In this document: piece by piece, positions 46,282 through 54,558 of the stretch
Layout of the letters: each line of letters opens with the position of its first letter
How positions within the stretch are numbered: position 1 is the stretch's first letter
Assembly (NCBI GenBank): GCA_947175425.1
Contig: CAMWMR010000012.1
Span: forward strand, 1 to 64,000
Source of the DNA: an uncultured Porphyromonadaceae bacterium
Lineage (GTDB): Bacteria; Bacteroidota; Bacteroidia; Bacteroidales; Muribaculaceae
DNA length: 64,000 nucleotides
Direction of reading: 5' to 3'
The notes under the pieces: model-generated
What the model saw: only the letters and a program-made list of their open reading frames with translations
Database searches by the model: none
Told to the model about the DNA's origin: nothing
Translations under genes and position numbers: made by a program

Positions 46282-47241
46282 ATGAAACATAAAAACATAT
46301 TTGTACCCGTTGTGGCAGGCTTGCTCATGAGTTCATGTTCTTTATATCAATCGCTTACAGCGCCGACAAAATCAAGCGAGGTAGAGGCGGCCACGACAGT
46401 AAACGAGGAAACGGCTGTTACAGCGCCTGCCGCTGTAAAAACCGAAAAGGTAAAAGCTCCGTCCTCCGATAAAGGCAAAAAAAACAAAACTCACGCAAGC
46501 ACTGCGCCCACAGCACAACCGCCCACAGTACCTACACAGCAGGAACTTTGCGGAGCCCCGTGGAAAATTACAGCAGCCGGCAACATGACAATCGATGCCG
46601 ATGAAGATGCGCCATATCTGGCATTCGACCCCAAAGGCAATTTTTATGCCTGCGACGGATGCAATGTTATTAACGGCACATATGTGATTAAATTCGACGG
46701 AAAACTCATTTTTTCCAATACTCTTTCTACAATGAAGTATTGCCCCGATGTTGAATGGGCGGCGCAGATTTCGGCTGTTTTCTCCAAAACCGAACAATTG
46801 TCGGTGGACAGTAAAAAAATAGGACACGAAACGTATCTTTACATTAAGGATGCCTCTAACCGCACAATTCTTACCATGCGCCGGCATAATATGGAATTTC
46901 TGAACGGTAGCTGGAAAATTCTATGGGCCGACGGCAAGAAATTAAGCGATGACGATACCGCCGATATTTTTATTGACATTGCCGAACGCAAAATACACGG
47001 CAATGCAGGCTGCAATTTCTTCAACGGGACTGTATATATTGACGAATCACGCAGCAATGCAATGGATTTCAGCAATATACAGCTCACAGCACGTGCCTGC
47101 CCCGCCAGCGATACGGAACATCATATTGTAGTTGCCCTTGAACAAACATGCTCGGCAATAGCCGGAAAAAACAACGACACCGTTCTTCTGCTCGACCATG
47201 CCGGCAAAAAACTCATGACTCTCAAAAAAATAACACGGTAA
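46282..47241 (+). CDS. Lipoprotein with two META/HslJ domains
   Basis: 319 aa. Lipobox 'LLMSSC' (Cys about 20). A 70-residue low-complexity linker rich in T, A, P and K (about 28-92) leads to two META domains: about 95-205 ('APWKITAAGNMTIDADE', 'YACDGCNVINGTYVI') and about 210-319 ('GSWKILWADGKKLSDDDTA', 'HGNAGCNFFNGTVY'). META/HslJ domains occur in heat-shock-linked outer-membrane proteins. Its stop TAA shares a base with the ATG of the nitroreductase (TAATG), so the two are coupled. A weak -7 (TAACTTTA, 46253-46260) lies upstream. Confidence 0.88.
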   Translation: MKHKNIFVPVVAGLLMSSCSLYQSLTAPTKSSEVEAATTVNEETAVTAPAAVKTEKVKAPSSDKGKKNKTHASTAPTAQPPTVPTQQELCGAPWKITAAGNMTIDADEDAPYLAFDPKGNFYACDGCNVINGTYVIKFDGKLIFSNTLSTMKYCPDVEWAAQISAVFSKTEQLSVDSKKIGHETYLYIKDASNRTILTMRRHNMEFLNGSWKILWADGKKLSDDDTADIFIDIAERKIHGNAGCNFFNGTVYIDESRSNAMDFSNIQLTARACPASDTEHHIVVALEQTCSAIAGKNNDTVLLLDHAGKKLMTLKKITR

Positions 47242-47984
47242 TGATTCCCGATATAAACAAAATTTTTGCATCCCGCGCCACTGTACGCGACTTCGATGCT
47301 TCGCGCAATGTTTCCGACGAACTGCTTGACGAACTGATAGCTGCTGCCGCACACGCACCCAACACCGGCAACATGCAGCTCTACAGCGTGGTTGTAACAC
47401 GTGGCGAAGAACTCAAAAACGAACTCGCCGGCCTGCATTTCAACCAGCCCGCGGCAAAAAACTGCAATGTCCTGCTCACGTTCTGCGCCGATACGGCACG
47501 CTTCGACAGCTGGTGCCGCGCAAGCGAAACCGCTTCGGGTCTTAATAATTTCGGCGGCGCTGTCACTGCTATTGTCGATACGGCCATCTTTGCCCAGCAA
47601 TTTGCCCAGCTTGCCGAACTTAACGGTCTCGGAACTTGCTTTTTAGGCACTGCCACATACAGCGCCAAGGGATTCATCGAAAAACTCGGTTTACCCGAGG
47701 GCGTCTTCCCTGTTCTGGGACTTGCAGTAGGCTATCCGGCAAAGCAGTGCGAGGCCTCCGACCGTCTGCCCGTCGAAGCTATCCGACACAATGAAACATT
47801 CGGGCCTTACAACGAAGAAAATATCCGCCGGTGGTACTCCGAAAAAGAAAATTTACCCGAGAGCAAAAAATTTCTTGAAATAAACAACAAAAAAACTCTT
47901 GCGCAGATTTATGCCGAAATACGTTATCCCGAGCCACTTAACAAAGCTTTAGGCGACGATTTACTTGGTATAATGAACAAATAA
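47241..47984 (+). CDS. Nitroreductase-family FMN oxidoreductase (NfsA-like)
   Basis: 247 aa from ATG 47241. FMN-dependent NAD(P)H oxidoreductase. Family motifs: 'SRATVRDFDASRNVSDELLD' (FMN phosphate-binding arginine), 'AAAHAPNTGNMQLYSVVVT', 'ELNGLGTCFLGTATYSAKG', 'FPVLGLAVGYPAK'. I chose this ATG because the family starts with 'FASRATVRDF' near residue 10, and the longer frame from 47148 runs through the META gene. The TAATG junction supports coupling. The physiological acceptor is unknown. Confidence 0.9.
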   Translation: MIPDINKIFASRATVRDFDASRNVSDELLDELIAAAAHAPNTGNMQLYSVVVTRGEELKNELAGLHFNQPAAKNCNVLLTFCADTARFDSWCRASETASGLNNFGGAVTAIVDTAIFAQQFAQLAELNGLGTCFLGTATYSAKGFIEKLGLPEGVFPVLGLAVGYPAKQCEASDRLPVEAIRHNETFGPYNEENIRRWYSEKENLPESKKFLEINNKKTLAQIYAEIRYPEPLNKALGDDLLGIMNK

Positions 47985-47991
47985 CACAACA

Positions 47992-48020
47992 GGGGACGGC
48001 ATTTTTTAATTGCCGTCCCC
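47992..48020. terminator. Hairpin between nitroreductase and VWA genes
   Basis: A perfect 10-bp stem GGGGACGGCA/TGCCGTCCCC with a T-rich 9-nt loop. No T-run follows on either side, so the terminator role is uncertain. Confidence 0.5.
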
Positions 48021-48068
48021 GAAAATTTCACAATAGTGCCGTATTAAAAGAAAACACTGTTGTGAACT

Positions 48069-48752
48069 ATGAAAACCAAAATTTTTAATCTTATCATCAT
48101 TGACGAAAGCGGTTCCATGCAGCCGCTTGTCAAAGCTACCGTAAGCGGTTGTAACGAAACTATCAACACCATTATATCTTCGCAGGAACAGTTTGCCGAG
48201 ACCCAGGAGAACTTCGTTTCGGTATATGTTTTTCAAGGAGGCACGGCAATACCCTCCCGTTATCTCTATTTCAATGTGCCGGCACAGAACATTGCTCCCG
48301 TAACTGAAGAACAGTACCGTCCGCTTGGCAATACCCCGCTCTACGACGCAATAGGCATGTCGGTGGGAGCGCTGCAGGAGCACATGAAGGAGTATTCTCA
48401 GGCAATTGCTTCCGTAACAATCATAACCGACGGTTACGAAAATTCCTCCACCGAATTCAACTCCCGCAGTATTGCCGCCATGATTGACAAATTAAAAAAG
48501 AAAGGGTGGAATTTCAACTTCATCGGCGCCAACATCGATGCCGAACAAGTTGCCGATACCCTCAACATTGACAATTCTCTCTCATTCGTGGCAACACCCG
48601 GAGGAACAAAAGAAATGTGGAGCATATTCTCGGAATGCCGTAGTATATATGGCACCCGAATCCATGAGATTTTCACACAAGACATCGACGATGACGAGGA
48701 TGAGGATACGTTTGAAGAACGCTGCTCAAAAGCCGCCGACAACTTCTTTTAA
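48069..48752 (+). CDS. VWA-domain protein, cytosolic
   Basis: 227 aa, no signal peptide. A von Willebrand A fold with an intact MIDAS metal site: 'IIDESGSMQPL' (Asp12, Ser14, Ser16), then 'GNTPLYDAIGMSVGAL' and 'ASVTIITDGYENSSTEF'. The C-terminus is acidic ('QDIDDDEDEDTFEERC'). Such proteins act in assembly or metal-dependent binding; partner unknown. No AAA+ ATPase partner is adjacent, unlike MoxR-linked VWA proteins. Its stop codon overlaps that of the convergent VanZ gene within TTAA. Confidence 0.85.
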   Translation: MKTKIFNLIIIDESGSMQPLVKATVSGCNETINTIISSQEQFAETQENFVSVYVFQGGTAIPSRYLYFNVPAQNIAPVTEEQYRPLGNTPLYDAIGMSVGALQEHMKEYSQAIASVTIITDGYENSSTEFNSRSIAAMIDKLKKKGWNFNFIGANIDAEQVADTLNIDNSLSFVATPGGTKEMWSIFSECRSIYGTRIHEIFTQDIDDDEDEDTFEERCSKAADNFF

Positions 48753-49135
48753 TACCTCAGTACCATTGTAACTGCTTTTGGCGCTGTCAGCCCGGCAACG
48801 ACAGCGCCAAAAGCATCTGCCGCAAGGTCGAGCCAATCGGCACTTCTGCCGCAGTTCATTGCTCCTTGCAACAGTTCGATTATACCTCCTGTCACTATGC
48901 TCGACACAACAAAAGCAATTATAATTCCGGTTTTTATAGCCGATGCTTTTCGGCTTCGCATATAGTCGAATATCAACGCGCCTGTCATGCCGCCGAACAT
49001 TATGGCGTGTACAAGCTTGTCGGCACCGGGAAAGGCCGGGATTTCCTCTTCGCCCAAGGGATGCGGGAAAAGTGTGGCATACAGAATTACAGCCACCACC
49101 AGCATGCTCGGCCAGTAATTACGAAACAGTCTCAT
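48749..49135 (-). CDS. VanZ-family membrane protein
   Basis: 128 aa with four membrane helices (about 8-21, 39-56, 68-87, 105-121). VanZ-like features are 'DKLVHAIMFGGMTGALIF' and 'GGIIELLQGAMNCGRSADWLDLAADAFG', the conserved histidine and the Q/E-rich helix end. VanZ itself gives mild teicoplanin resistance in enterococci; family members elsewhere have no set role. The start overlaps the upstream M23 gene (ATGA). Confidence 0.9.
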   Translation of the reverse strand: MRLFRNYWPSMLVVAVILYATLFPHPLGEEEIPAFPGADKLVHAIMFGGMTGALIFDYMRSRKASAIKTGIIIAFVVSSIVTGGIIELLQGAMNCGRSADWLDLAADAFGAVVAGLTAPKAVTMVLRY

Positions 49136-49962
49136 ATCGATATATATTCGCGAGGATCAATCGCCAGCCCGGTATGCCACAGTTCAAAAATCACTCTGCC
49201 GTTGCGGGGACTGTGTCCAAGCCGCTGGCCGCCTTCAACACGTGCACCTTTTTCAACAAAAACATCTCCAAGACCGCTGTAAACACTCACAAAATCGTTG
49301 GAATGCTGTACGGTAACAGTTGTAAGTCCGTTGTAATCGGTATTCAGCCCAACCACAGTACCGCGATAAATGGACATAACAGGCGTTGCGACATCGGTTT
49401 CAATTGCAACACCTTTAAGTCCTGCTGCGGGACAGTCGGCTATACCCGAGGTTACAGGAGAATTGAAAACCATACCTTCGGCAGCAATGGGGGTGAGAAC
49501 CGACAGATTGAAGCGTTCGTTCTCTTCGTAATTGCGGACAAATTCCATTTCGGCCTCACTTGCCGAGAGCAGTGAATCGGAACCTACCACCGCCGGAGCC
49601 GCTCCCACAACAGCCGCAGGCTCGTCGCCTCGCATTATATTCAACAGATTGGTTATATACACATCGTTTCGGCGCGCCGCTTGCTCCAGCGAGTCCAGCC
49701 GCAGGGCAGCTTCCGTATATTGGATGCGTAAATCGCCTCGCAATGCGCCGGGGAAGAGCTGTCGCATGGGAGTAAATGCAAATATAACATACAACAGAGC
49801 CGCAATACCGGCAAAAAGTGCCACAGTGGCAAGAATAACCCTCGCACGCGTCATGCGCACGCTCCACACTCGGTTATACGTATTCTCCTTTATAAAATCC
49901 AGCCTGTAGCGTGCCGGATTCCGGTACACCGCTACCTGCTTTTTGGGTTTACGTTTTTTCAT
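49132..49962 (-). CDS. M23/LytM-family protein lacking catalytic metal ligands
   Basis: 276 aa from ATG 49962. A basic cytoplasmic head (about 1-40), one membrane helix (about 41-62, 'RVILATVALFAGIAALLYVI'), a short coiled region, then a LytM beta domain (about 165-276). The expected zinc motifs (H-x(3)-D early, H-x-H late) are absent: 'VQHSNDFVSVYSGLGDVFVE' has SGL where active forms have AHL, and 'NGRVIFELWHTGLAID' replaces the usual H-L-H-F-E. So it is probably a non-catalytic LytM factor like EnvC or NlpD, which activate amidases. Twin gene with VanZ on the same transcript. Confidence 0.88.
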   Translation of the reverse strand: MKKRKPKKQVAVYRNPARYRLDFIKENTYNRVWSVRMTRARVILATVALFAGIAALLYVIFAFTPMRQLFPGALRGDLRIQYTEAALRLDSLEQAARRNDVYITNLLNIMRGDEPAAVVGAAPAVVGSDSLLSASEAEMEFVRNYEENERFNLSVLTPIAAEGMVFNSPVTSGIADCPAAGLKGVAIETDVATPVMSIYRGTVVGLNTDYNGLTTVTVQHSNDFVSVYSGLGDVFVEKGARVEGGQRLGHSPRNGRVIFELWHTGLAIDPREYISI

Positions 49963-50154
49963 ATGCAAAAAGTATATGTTCCAACGGCGGGATGTGCCGG
50001 TAAACAAAGACAAAAATAGTGAAACCATTCCATACCGACAAGATTTTAACTAATTATCGAACCGCCATATTGCCAAGCAAACAAACACAAGAGCCGGCAT
50101 GTTATAATTCTGTAACAGCGATACACGCTATCCTTTTTGAAAACTACTGTAATT

Positions 50155-51336
50155 ATGGAAAATCCATTATTTAAAATTCCTTACGGCCTTTACATCGTCA
50201 CTGCAAATGTCGACGGACGCGACAACGGCTGCATCTCCAACACTTTCCAACAAGTAACATGTACACCGCTCATGACATCGGTATGCCTCACCAAAAGTTC
50301 GCTAACATGTGAAATGATTGAAAAATCAGGTATTTTCACTGTTTCGGTCATCAGCTGTAAAGCCGATTTCAGCCTCTTCGAACGTTTCGGGTTCAAATCG
50401 GGACGAGATGTCGACAAGTTCAAAGATTTCACAGATGTAAAACGTACCAAAAACGGAACATTGGCTGTTACCTGCGGCACCAATTCATATTTCAGCGTAA
50501 AAGTATCGCAAAGCATCGACCTTGGCACACACGTGATGTTCATTGGCGAAGTTTCCGAAATGGAGACTCTTGCCGATGTTCCCTCTGCCACTTACAGTTA
50601 CTATCTGGAACATATTAAACCTCAGCCTGCGCAAACCGCGGAGCCGGGTTCTAATCACACTGTATGGCGCTGCCGTGTTTGCGGTTACGAGTATACAGGC
50701 AATGAAATTCCTTCCGATTTCATTTGTCCGGTGTGCAAACATCCGGCATCCGACTTCGAAAAAGTAACCATTACCGACAACGTTGCCGACAATCCAACAA
50801 ATCAATATTCAGGTACCAAAACGGAAAAGAACCTTCAGGAAGCATTTGCCGGCGAAAGCATGGCTCGCAACAAATATACTTACTTCGCTTCGGTGGCACG
50901 TAAAAACGGCTTTGAGCAAATCGCCGCAATTTTTGAGCACACTGCAGCCAACGAAAAAGAACATGCCGAACTTTGGTGCAAGGCTCTTGGTGGTGTAAGT
51001 CAGGACACGGCGGTGAATTTGCTTCATGCCGCCGAGGGCGAAAACTACGAATGGACCGACATGTACGACCGATTTGCAAAAGATGCCGATGCCGAAGGTT
51101 TTCACGACCTCGCCGAACAATTCCGGGGAGTCGCCGCTATCGAAAAAAGTCATGAGGAACGTTACCGCCGCCTTCTTCAGAATGTCGAGGCGCGCGAAGT
51201 ATTCCACAAAAGCGGCGTAACAGTATGGGAATGCCGCAACTGCGGACACATATGCATCGGAACAGACGCACCGGAAGTATGTCCGGTATGCTTCCACAAA
51301 CAGAGTTATTTCGAGGTGAGAGCGGAAAACTATTAA
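50155..51336 (+). CDS. Flavin reductase-rubredoxin-rubrerythrin fusion (one-chain peroxide reductase)
   Basis: 393 aa from ATG 50155 (a TTG six codons earlier is in frame). Four modules in order: an FMN-binding split-barrel flavin reductase (about 1-160, '[20 protein letters not shown]'); a rubredoxin (Cys173, Cys176, Cys191, Cys194); a rubrerythrin diiron domain (about 222-345, Glu229/234, Glu267, His270, Glu330, His333); and a second rubredoxin-like centre (Cys360, Cys363, Cys376, Cys379). Electrons could pass from NAD(P)H through FMN and rubredoxin to the diiron site, which reduces peroxide. This is the reductase, carrier and peroxidase of the classical three-protein chain in one polypeptide. 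No clean promoter box. A very long hairpin follows. Confidence 0.9.
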   Translation: MENPLFKIPYGLYIVTANVDGRDNGCISNTFQQVTCTPLMTSVCLTKSSLTCEMIEKSGIFTVSVISCKADFSLFERFGFKSGRDVDKFKDFTDVKRTKNGTLAVTCGTNSYFSVKVSQSIDLGTHVMFIGEVSEMETLADVPSATYSYYLEHIKPQPAQTAEPGSNHTVWRCRVCGYEYTGNEIPSDFICPVCKHPASDFEKVTITDNVADNPTNQYSGTKTEKNLQEAFAGESMARNKYTYFASVARKNGFEQIAAIFEHTAANEKEHAELWCKALGGVSQDTAVNLLHAAEGENYEWTDMYDRFAKDADAEGFHDLAEQFRGVAAIEKSHEERYRRLLQNVEAREVFHKSGVTVWECRNCGHICIGTDAPEVCPVCFHKQSYFEVRAENY

Positions 51337-51344
51337 AAAGTTCG

Positions 51345-51408
51345 ATTACAGATACAAGAAAGAGACTGCCCGCACAGAGCAGTCTCTTTCTTGTATCTGT
51401 AATTTTTA
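51345..51408 (+). terminator. 25-bp perfect hairpin terminator after the fusion gene
   Basis: Arms 51345-51369 and 51379-51403 pair without mismatch around a 9-nt loop, then TTTTA. The length is unusual for a terminator. Confidence 0.8.
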
Positions 51409-51449
51409 TATCGTTCCCCTTTGTTAATTACTTTTTATATTAAATAAAT

Positions 51450-51480
51450 TTTGTTTTTCAAGTTCTATGAATTAACTTTG
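51450..51480 (+). promoter_or_regulatory. Promoter of the GDPD gene
   Basis: TTTG at 51450-51453 and TAACTTTG at 51473-51480, 19 nt apart. Start near 51487, about 24 nt before the ATG. Confidence 0.8.
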
Positions 51481-51510
51481 TAGCACCCTAATACCATATT
51501 ATTCTTTCAT

Positions 51511-54495
51511 ATGCAAAAATTCGCAATTATCTTGACTTTGGGTCTCGCATCATTGGGTGCATCGGCCCAACCGATTCTTGTAGGACACCGAGGCAGCCTC
51601 TATGGCCTGGAAAACTCCGAAGAATCATTCCGCAACGGTATCAAACTCGGCTATCAATATCTTGAGACCGATGTGAAATTTACAAAAGACAACATTTTGG
51701 TATGCTCGCACGACGACGACACAAAACGTCTTGGAGGTACAAAAACACTTGCTACCAGCACACTTGAGGAGCTGCAAAGTGAAACCCTTACGCAAACACG
51801 AAGCGGAGTTCAGTACACCGGCCGCATATGTTCCATGAAAGAATATCTGGAAATATGCAAGGACGGAGGCGTGAAACCGCTTATCGAACTGAAATGGACC
51901 GACGGTATCAACAGCAACGACTGCTCGAAAATTCCTTTGCTCATTCAGCAAATAGAAGAAACCGGCATGCGCGACAAGTGCATGATTCTCACTTCTATGA
52001 AACCGTGCCTGGAATATATTCGTAAAAATTATCCCGACATCCCTCTGCAATTCCTCACCGGACAATACTGGGCTACTCACTTCGACTGGTGCGTGGAGCA
52101 CAACATCGATGTTGACATCCAGGTAGGATACTTCGATAAAACAACCGTTCAGAAGTACCACGACAAAGGGCTTAAGGTGAATATGTGGACAACCAACGAT
52201 GAAGCCGGATATAAAACCTACGGCAACATGGGTTGCGACTACATCACTACCGACTATCTCGACGGCCACAATCTGCCGGAGCTTAACGAGGATATTCGCA
52301 TGCCGCACAACACCGTGGACTATCCCAACTCGGCTTTCGACCCTCAGATAAAAGGCTCGTATAATGTTGAAAGTGCCGAAGCCTACGCCTGGCCTGCCGA
52401 ATTCGAGGGCAAAAACGTGCGCCGCGCTGTATCGGACCGCCAGGGAGGCTGGTATGTACTCCTGCATGACGCCGAAAAAAACGCTTCCCTTTTCCACCTT
52501 GACGAAAAAGCCGTTCCCACAGAAATGTCGCTGGAAGGTATCGAAGGCGGAGAAGTAACCCTCAACGATATAGCTCTCACTGCCGACGGCAAACTCATTG
52601 GCTGCAACCTGGAAGTTGTTACCAACAACGCCGAAACCACTAAAGAATGGAAAACTTACGTTTGGGACGGCAAGGAGGCAGTCCCCGCCCCTTTTATATC
52701 GACTTCCGACTTCTCGCAGACCGGTAACTGGATCAGCGGCCGCATAGGCAACTCACTGGCTGTATCGGGACGCATTGCCGACCTGAAAATATACACAACA
52801 TCGCATTCCACTTCGGGAACCACATATCGTGTATGCGGCCTGCAAGTAAACAATGCCGAAATTACCAATGCCGTATACGCTCTCGGCACCGACTACACTC
52901 TCGAAAACTGGGGCGACTTTCACATGACAGTGGCTCCCCGCTCGCAAAACAACATTATTATTTCGGCCGAAGGCAAAACTCCGGTTGAATACACTTTTGA
53001 ATGGGGTGGAACACGCCTTCCCATGACCGAGTATTCCACATTTGAAATGCCTCTTATGTCGCGCGCCGATGCTGCAGGCTTTTTCCGTTACGGAACAAAA
53101 GCATATGCCATTGTTCCCTCCGGCCGTTCCGGCGTAGCCATGCTCGACGCTCGCGTATACGATGTACAGTCGCGCCTTTCCGAAGGCAAAACAGCCTCTC
53201 CGCTCTTTGAAGTGTGCCCCATTGTTGCAGGTGCCTACATAAACTCCGGCGCAACAGTTACCGAACCCGGCAACACCCTCTTGTCAGTTATTGCCGAAGG
53301 CTCCGGTATTTATAACTTTACCTTCGACCCCACCGAAGAAACTCCCGAGGCAAAAGCGCATGACTATAAATTCGACCTTGTATGGATCAAATCCAACACA
53401 ACAGGCAATGTCCCCGAACATATCGACGGCAGCAACGCACAGCAAGGTACAGCCGTAAACGGATTTTTCTACATCAACGATTGCTCCGAACAGTCGCTCC
53501 ATATCTTTGACGAAAGCGGTTATCTCGGCGCTATTCCCGGCGGTGCCGGCTGGGGATGTACCCGCGACGATGCAGGAAACATTATTGTTCGCGATGACAA
53601 AAACACTTCCGGAACTCACAAATTCATTATATACGCTGCAGGCGCTCGCCCCGATTCGTACGAAGCAGCCGTGAAATTTGAATTGACAATAGCTCTTGAC
53701 GGACAGACCAACTTTATAAACGCTTCGGGCAACGTGCTCGGCGACGAAGGCTACATCTATATGTATCCCAACAAACAATCGGCCATTGCTATTATCGAAG
53801 TGCAGCAAGGCAAGCACACAAACACTTACATCTCCGATGACCTCGCCTTTGCAGGAAGCACCGCAGGTTATGTTGCTCCAATGGGACACGACCGCGAAAA
53901 CTTCATCTATCAGGTCCGCAACCAGAACATCAACTATTACAACGGCGGCGCAAGCACTCCCGTTATTGCCGGTAACTGGTCGGCCACACCTCCCGCACGC
54001 AATACTACCATAGGCTGCGCATATGTGAAAGAAGGCGGTAACGTGCTTTTCGCCCACAACTCGGGAACGAACTACAAGGGCGGCCTCACCGTTCGCGACC
54101 TCACATTGGATAAAGTTATCAAAACCATCGATCCTATTGGCGAACTCGGTTACGCTGCCGGCGGCAACATGTCGTGTGCCAACTGGCTGGTTTGGGAACG
54201 CATCGGCGACATGGATTACTATCTGTATCAGTATTGTCCTTCCAACGGTTTTGCAAAATACCACTTATATGTGGAATCCGAAAAAGTTGAAGGTATTTCA
54301 ACCGACAACGCCGGCACAATTGTACTGCAAGGAAAAACAGCCAAAGCTGCCGGAGCGGAAGCAATAATGGTTTATGACCTTGGCGGCCGTATGGTAATGA
54401 ACATCAACGCCGGGGAAGCCGATCTTTCCAATCTTCCCGAAGGAGTTTATGTTCTCCGCGCCTCCACAGGAGCCGTTCTCAAAGCCGCAATCTGA
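51511..54495 (+). CDS. Secreted glycerophosphodiester phosphodiesterase-family protein with T9SS-like tail
   Basis: 994 aa. Signal peptide 1-19 (ends GASAQP). GDPD domain at about 20-260: His26-Arg27 in 'LVGHRGSLYGLENSEESF', Glu52/Asp54 in 'YLETDVKFTKD', and 'VCSHDDD' with His67, the metal and acid/base residues. It hydrolyses glycerophosphodiesters to an alcohol and glycerol 3-phosphate. The long region after 270 is beta-rich, perhaps a beta-propeller ('GWYVLLHDAEKNASLFHLDE', 'SIDGSN'-like strands). The tail 'IMVYDLGGRMVMNINAGEAD' ... 'GVYVLRASTG' is T9SS-like. The enzyme is thus probably on the cell surface, where host phospholipid head groups are available; that is inference. Confidence 0.87.
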   Translation: MQKFAIILTLGLASLGASAQPILVGHRGSLYGLENSEESFRNGIKLGYQYLETDVKFTKDNILVCSHDDDTKRLGGTKTLATSTLEELQSETLTQTRSGVQYTGRICSMKEYLEICKDGGVKPLIELKWTDGINSNDCSKIPLLIQQIEETGMRDKCMILTSMKPCLEYIRKNYPDIPLQFLTGQYWATHFDWCVEHNIDVDIQVGYFDKTTVQKYHDKGLKVNMWTTNDEAGYKTYGNMGCDYITTDYLDGHNLPELNEDIRMPHNTVDYPNSAFDPQIKGSYNVESAEAYAWPAEFEGKNVRRAVSDRQGGWYVLLHDAEKNASLFHLDEKAVPTEMSLEGIEGGEVTLNDIALTADGKLIGCNLEVVTNNAETTKEWKTYVWDGKEAVPAPFISTSDFSQTGNWISGRIGNSLAVSGRIADLKIYTTSHSTSGTTYRVCGLQVNNAEITNAVYALGTDYTLENWGDFHMTVAPRSQNNIIISAEGKTPVEYTFEWGGTRLPMTEYSTFEMPLMSRADAAGFFRYGTKAYAIVPSGRSGVAMLDARVYDVQSRLSEGKTASPLFEVCPIVAGAYINSGATVTEPGNTLLSVIAEGSGIYNFTFDPTEETPEAKAHDYKFDLVWIKSNTTGNVPEHIDGSNAQQGTAVNGFFYINDCSEQSLHIFDESGYLGAIPGGAGWGCTRDDAGNIIVRDDKNTSGTHKFIIYAAGARPDSYEAAVKFELTIALDGQTNFINASGNVLGDEGYIYMYPNKQSAIAIIEVQQGKHTNTYISDDLAFAGSTAGYVAPMGHDRENFIYQVRNQNINYYNGGASTPVIAGNWSATPPARNTTIGCAYVKEGGNVLFAHNSGTNYKGGLTVRDLTLDKVIKTIDPIGELGYAAGGNMSCANWLVWERIGDMDYYLYQYCPSNGFAKYHLYVESEKVEGISTDNAGTIVLQGKTAKAAGAEAIMVYDLGGRMVMNINAGEADLSNLPEGVYVLRASTGAVLKAAI

Positions 54496-54516
54496 AAATA
54501 ATATTATCAACACAAG

Positions 54517-54542
54517 AAAAGCCCGCAAAAGCGGGCTTTTTT
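54517..54542. terminator. Bidirectional terminator between GDPD and DUF389 genes
   Basis: AAAAGCCCGC/GCGGGCTTTT with a 4-nt A loop, T-rich on both strands. It serves two converging genes. Confidence 0.88.
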
Positions 54543-54558
54543 ATTTACGGATATATTC

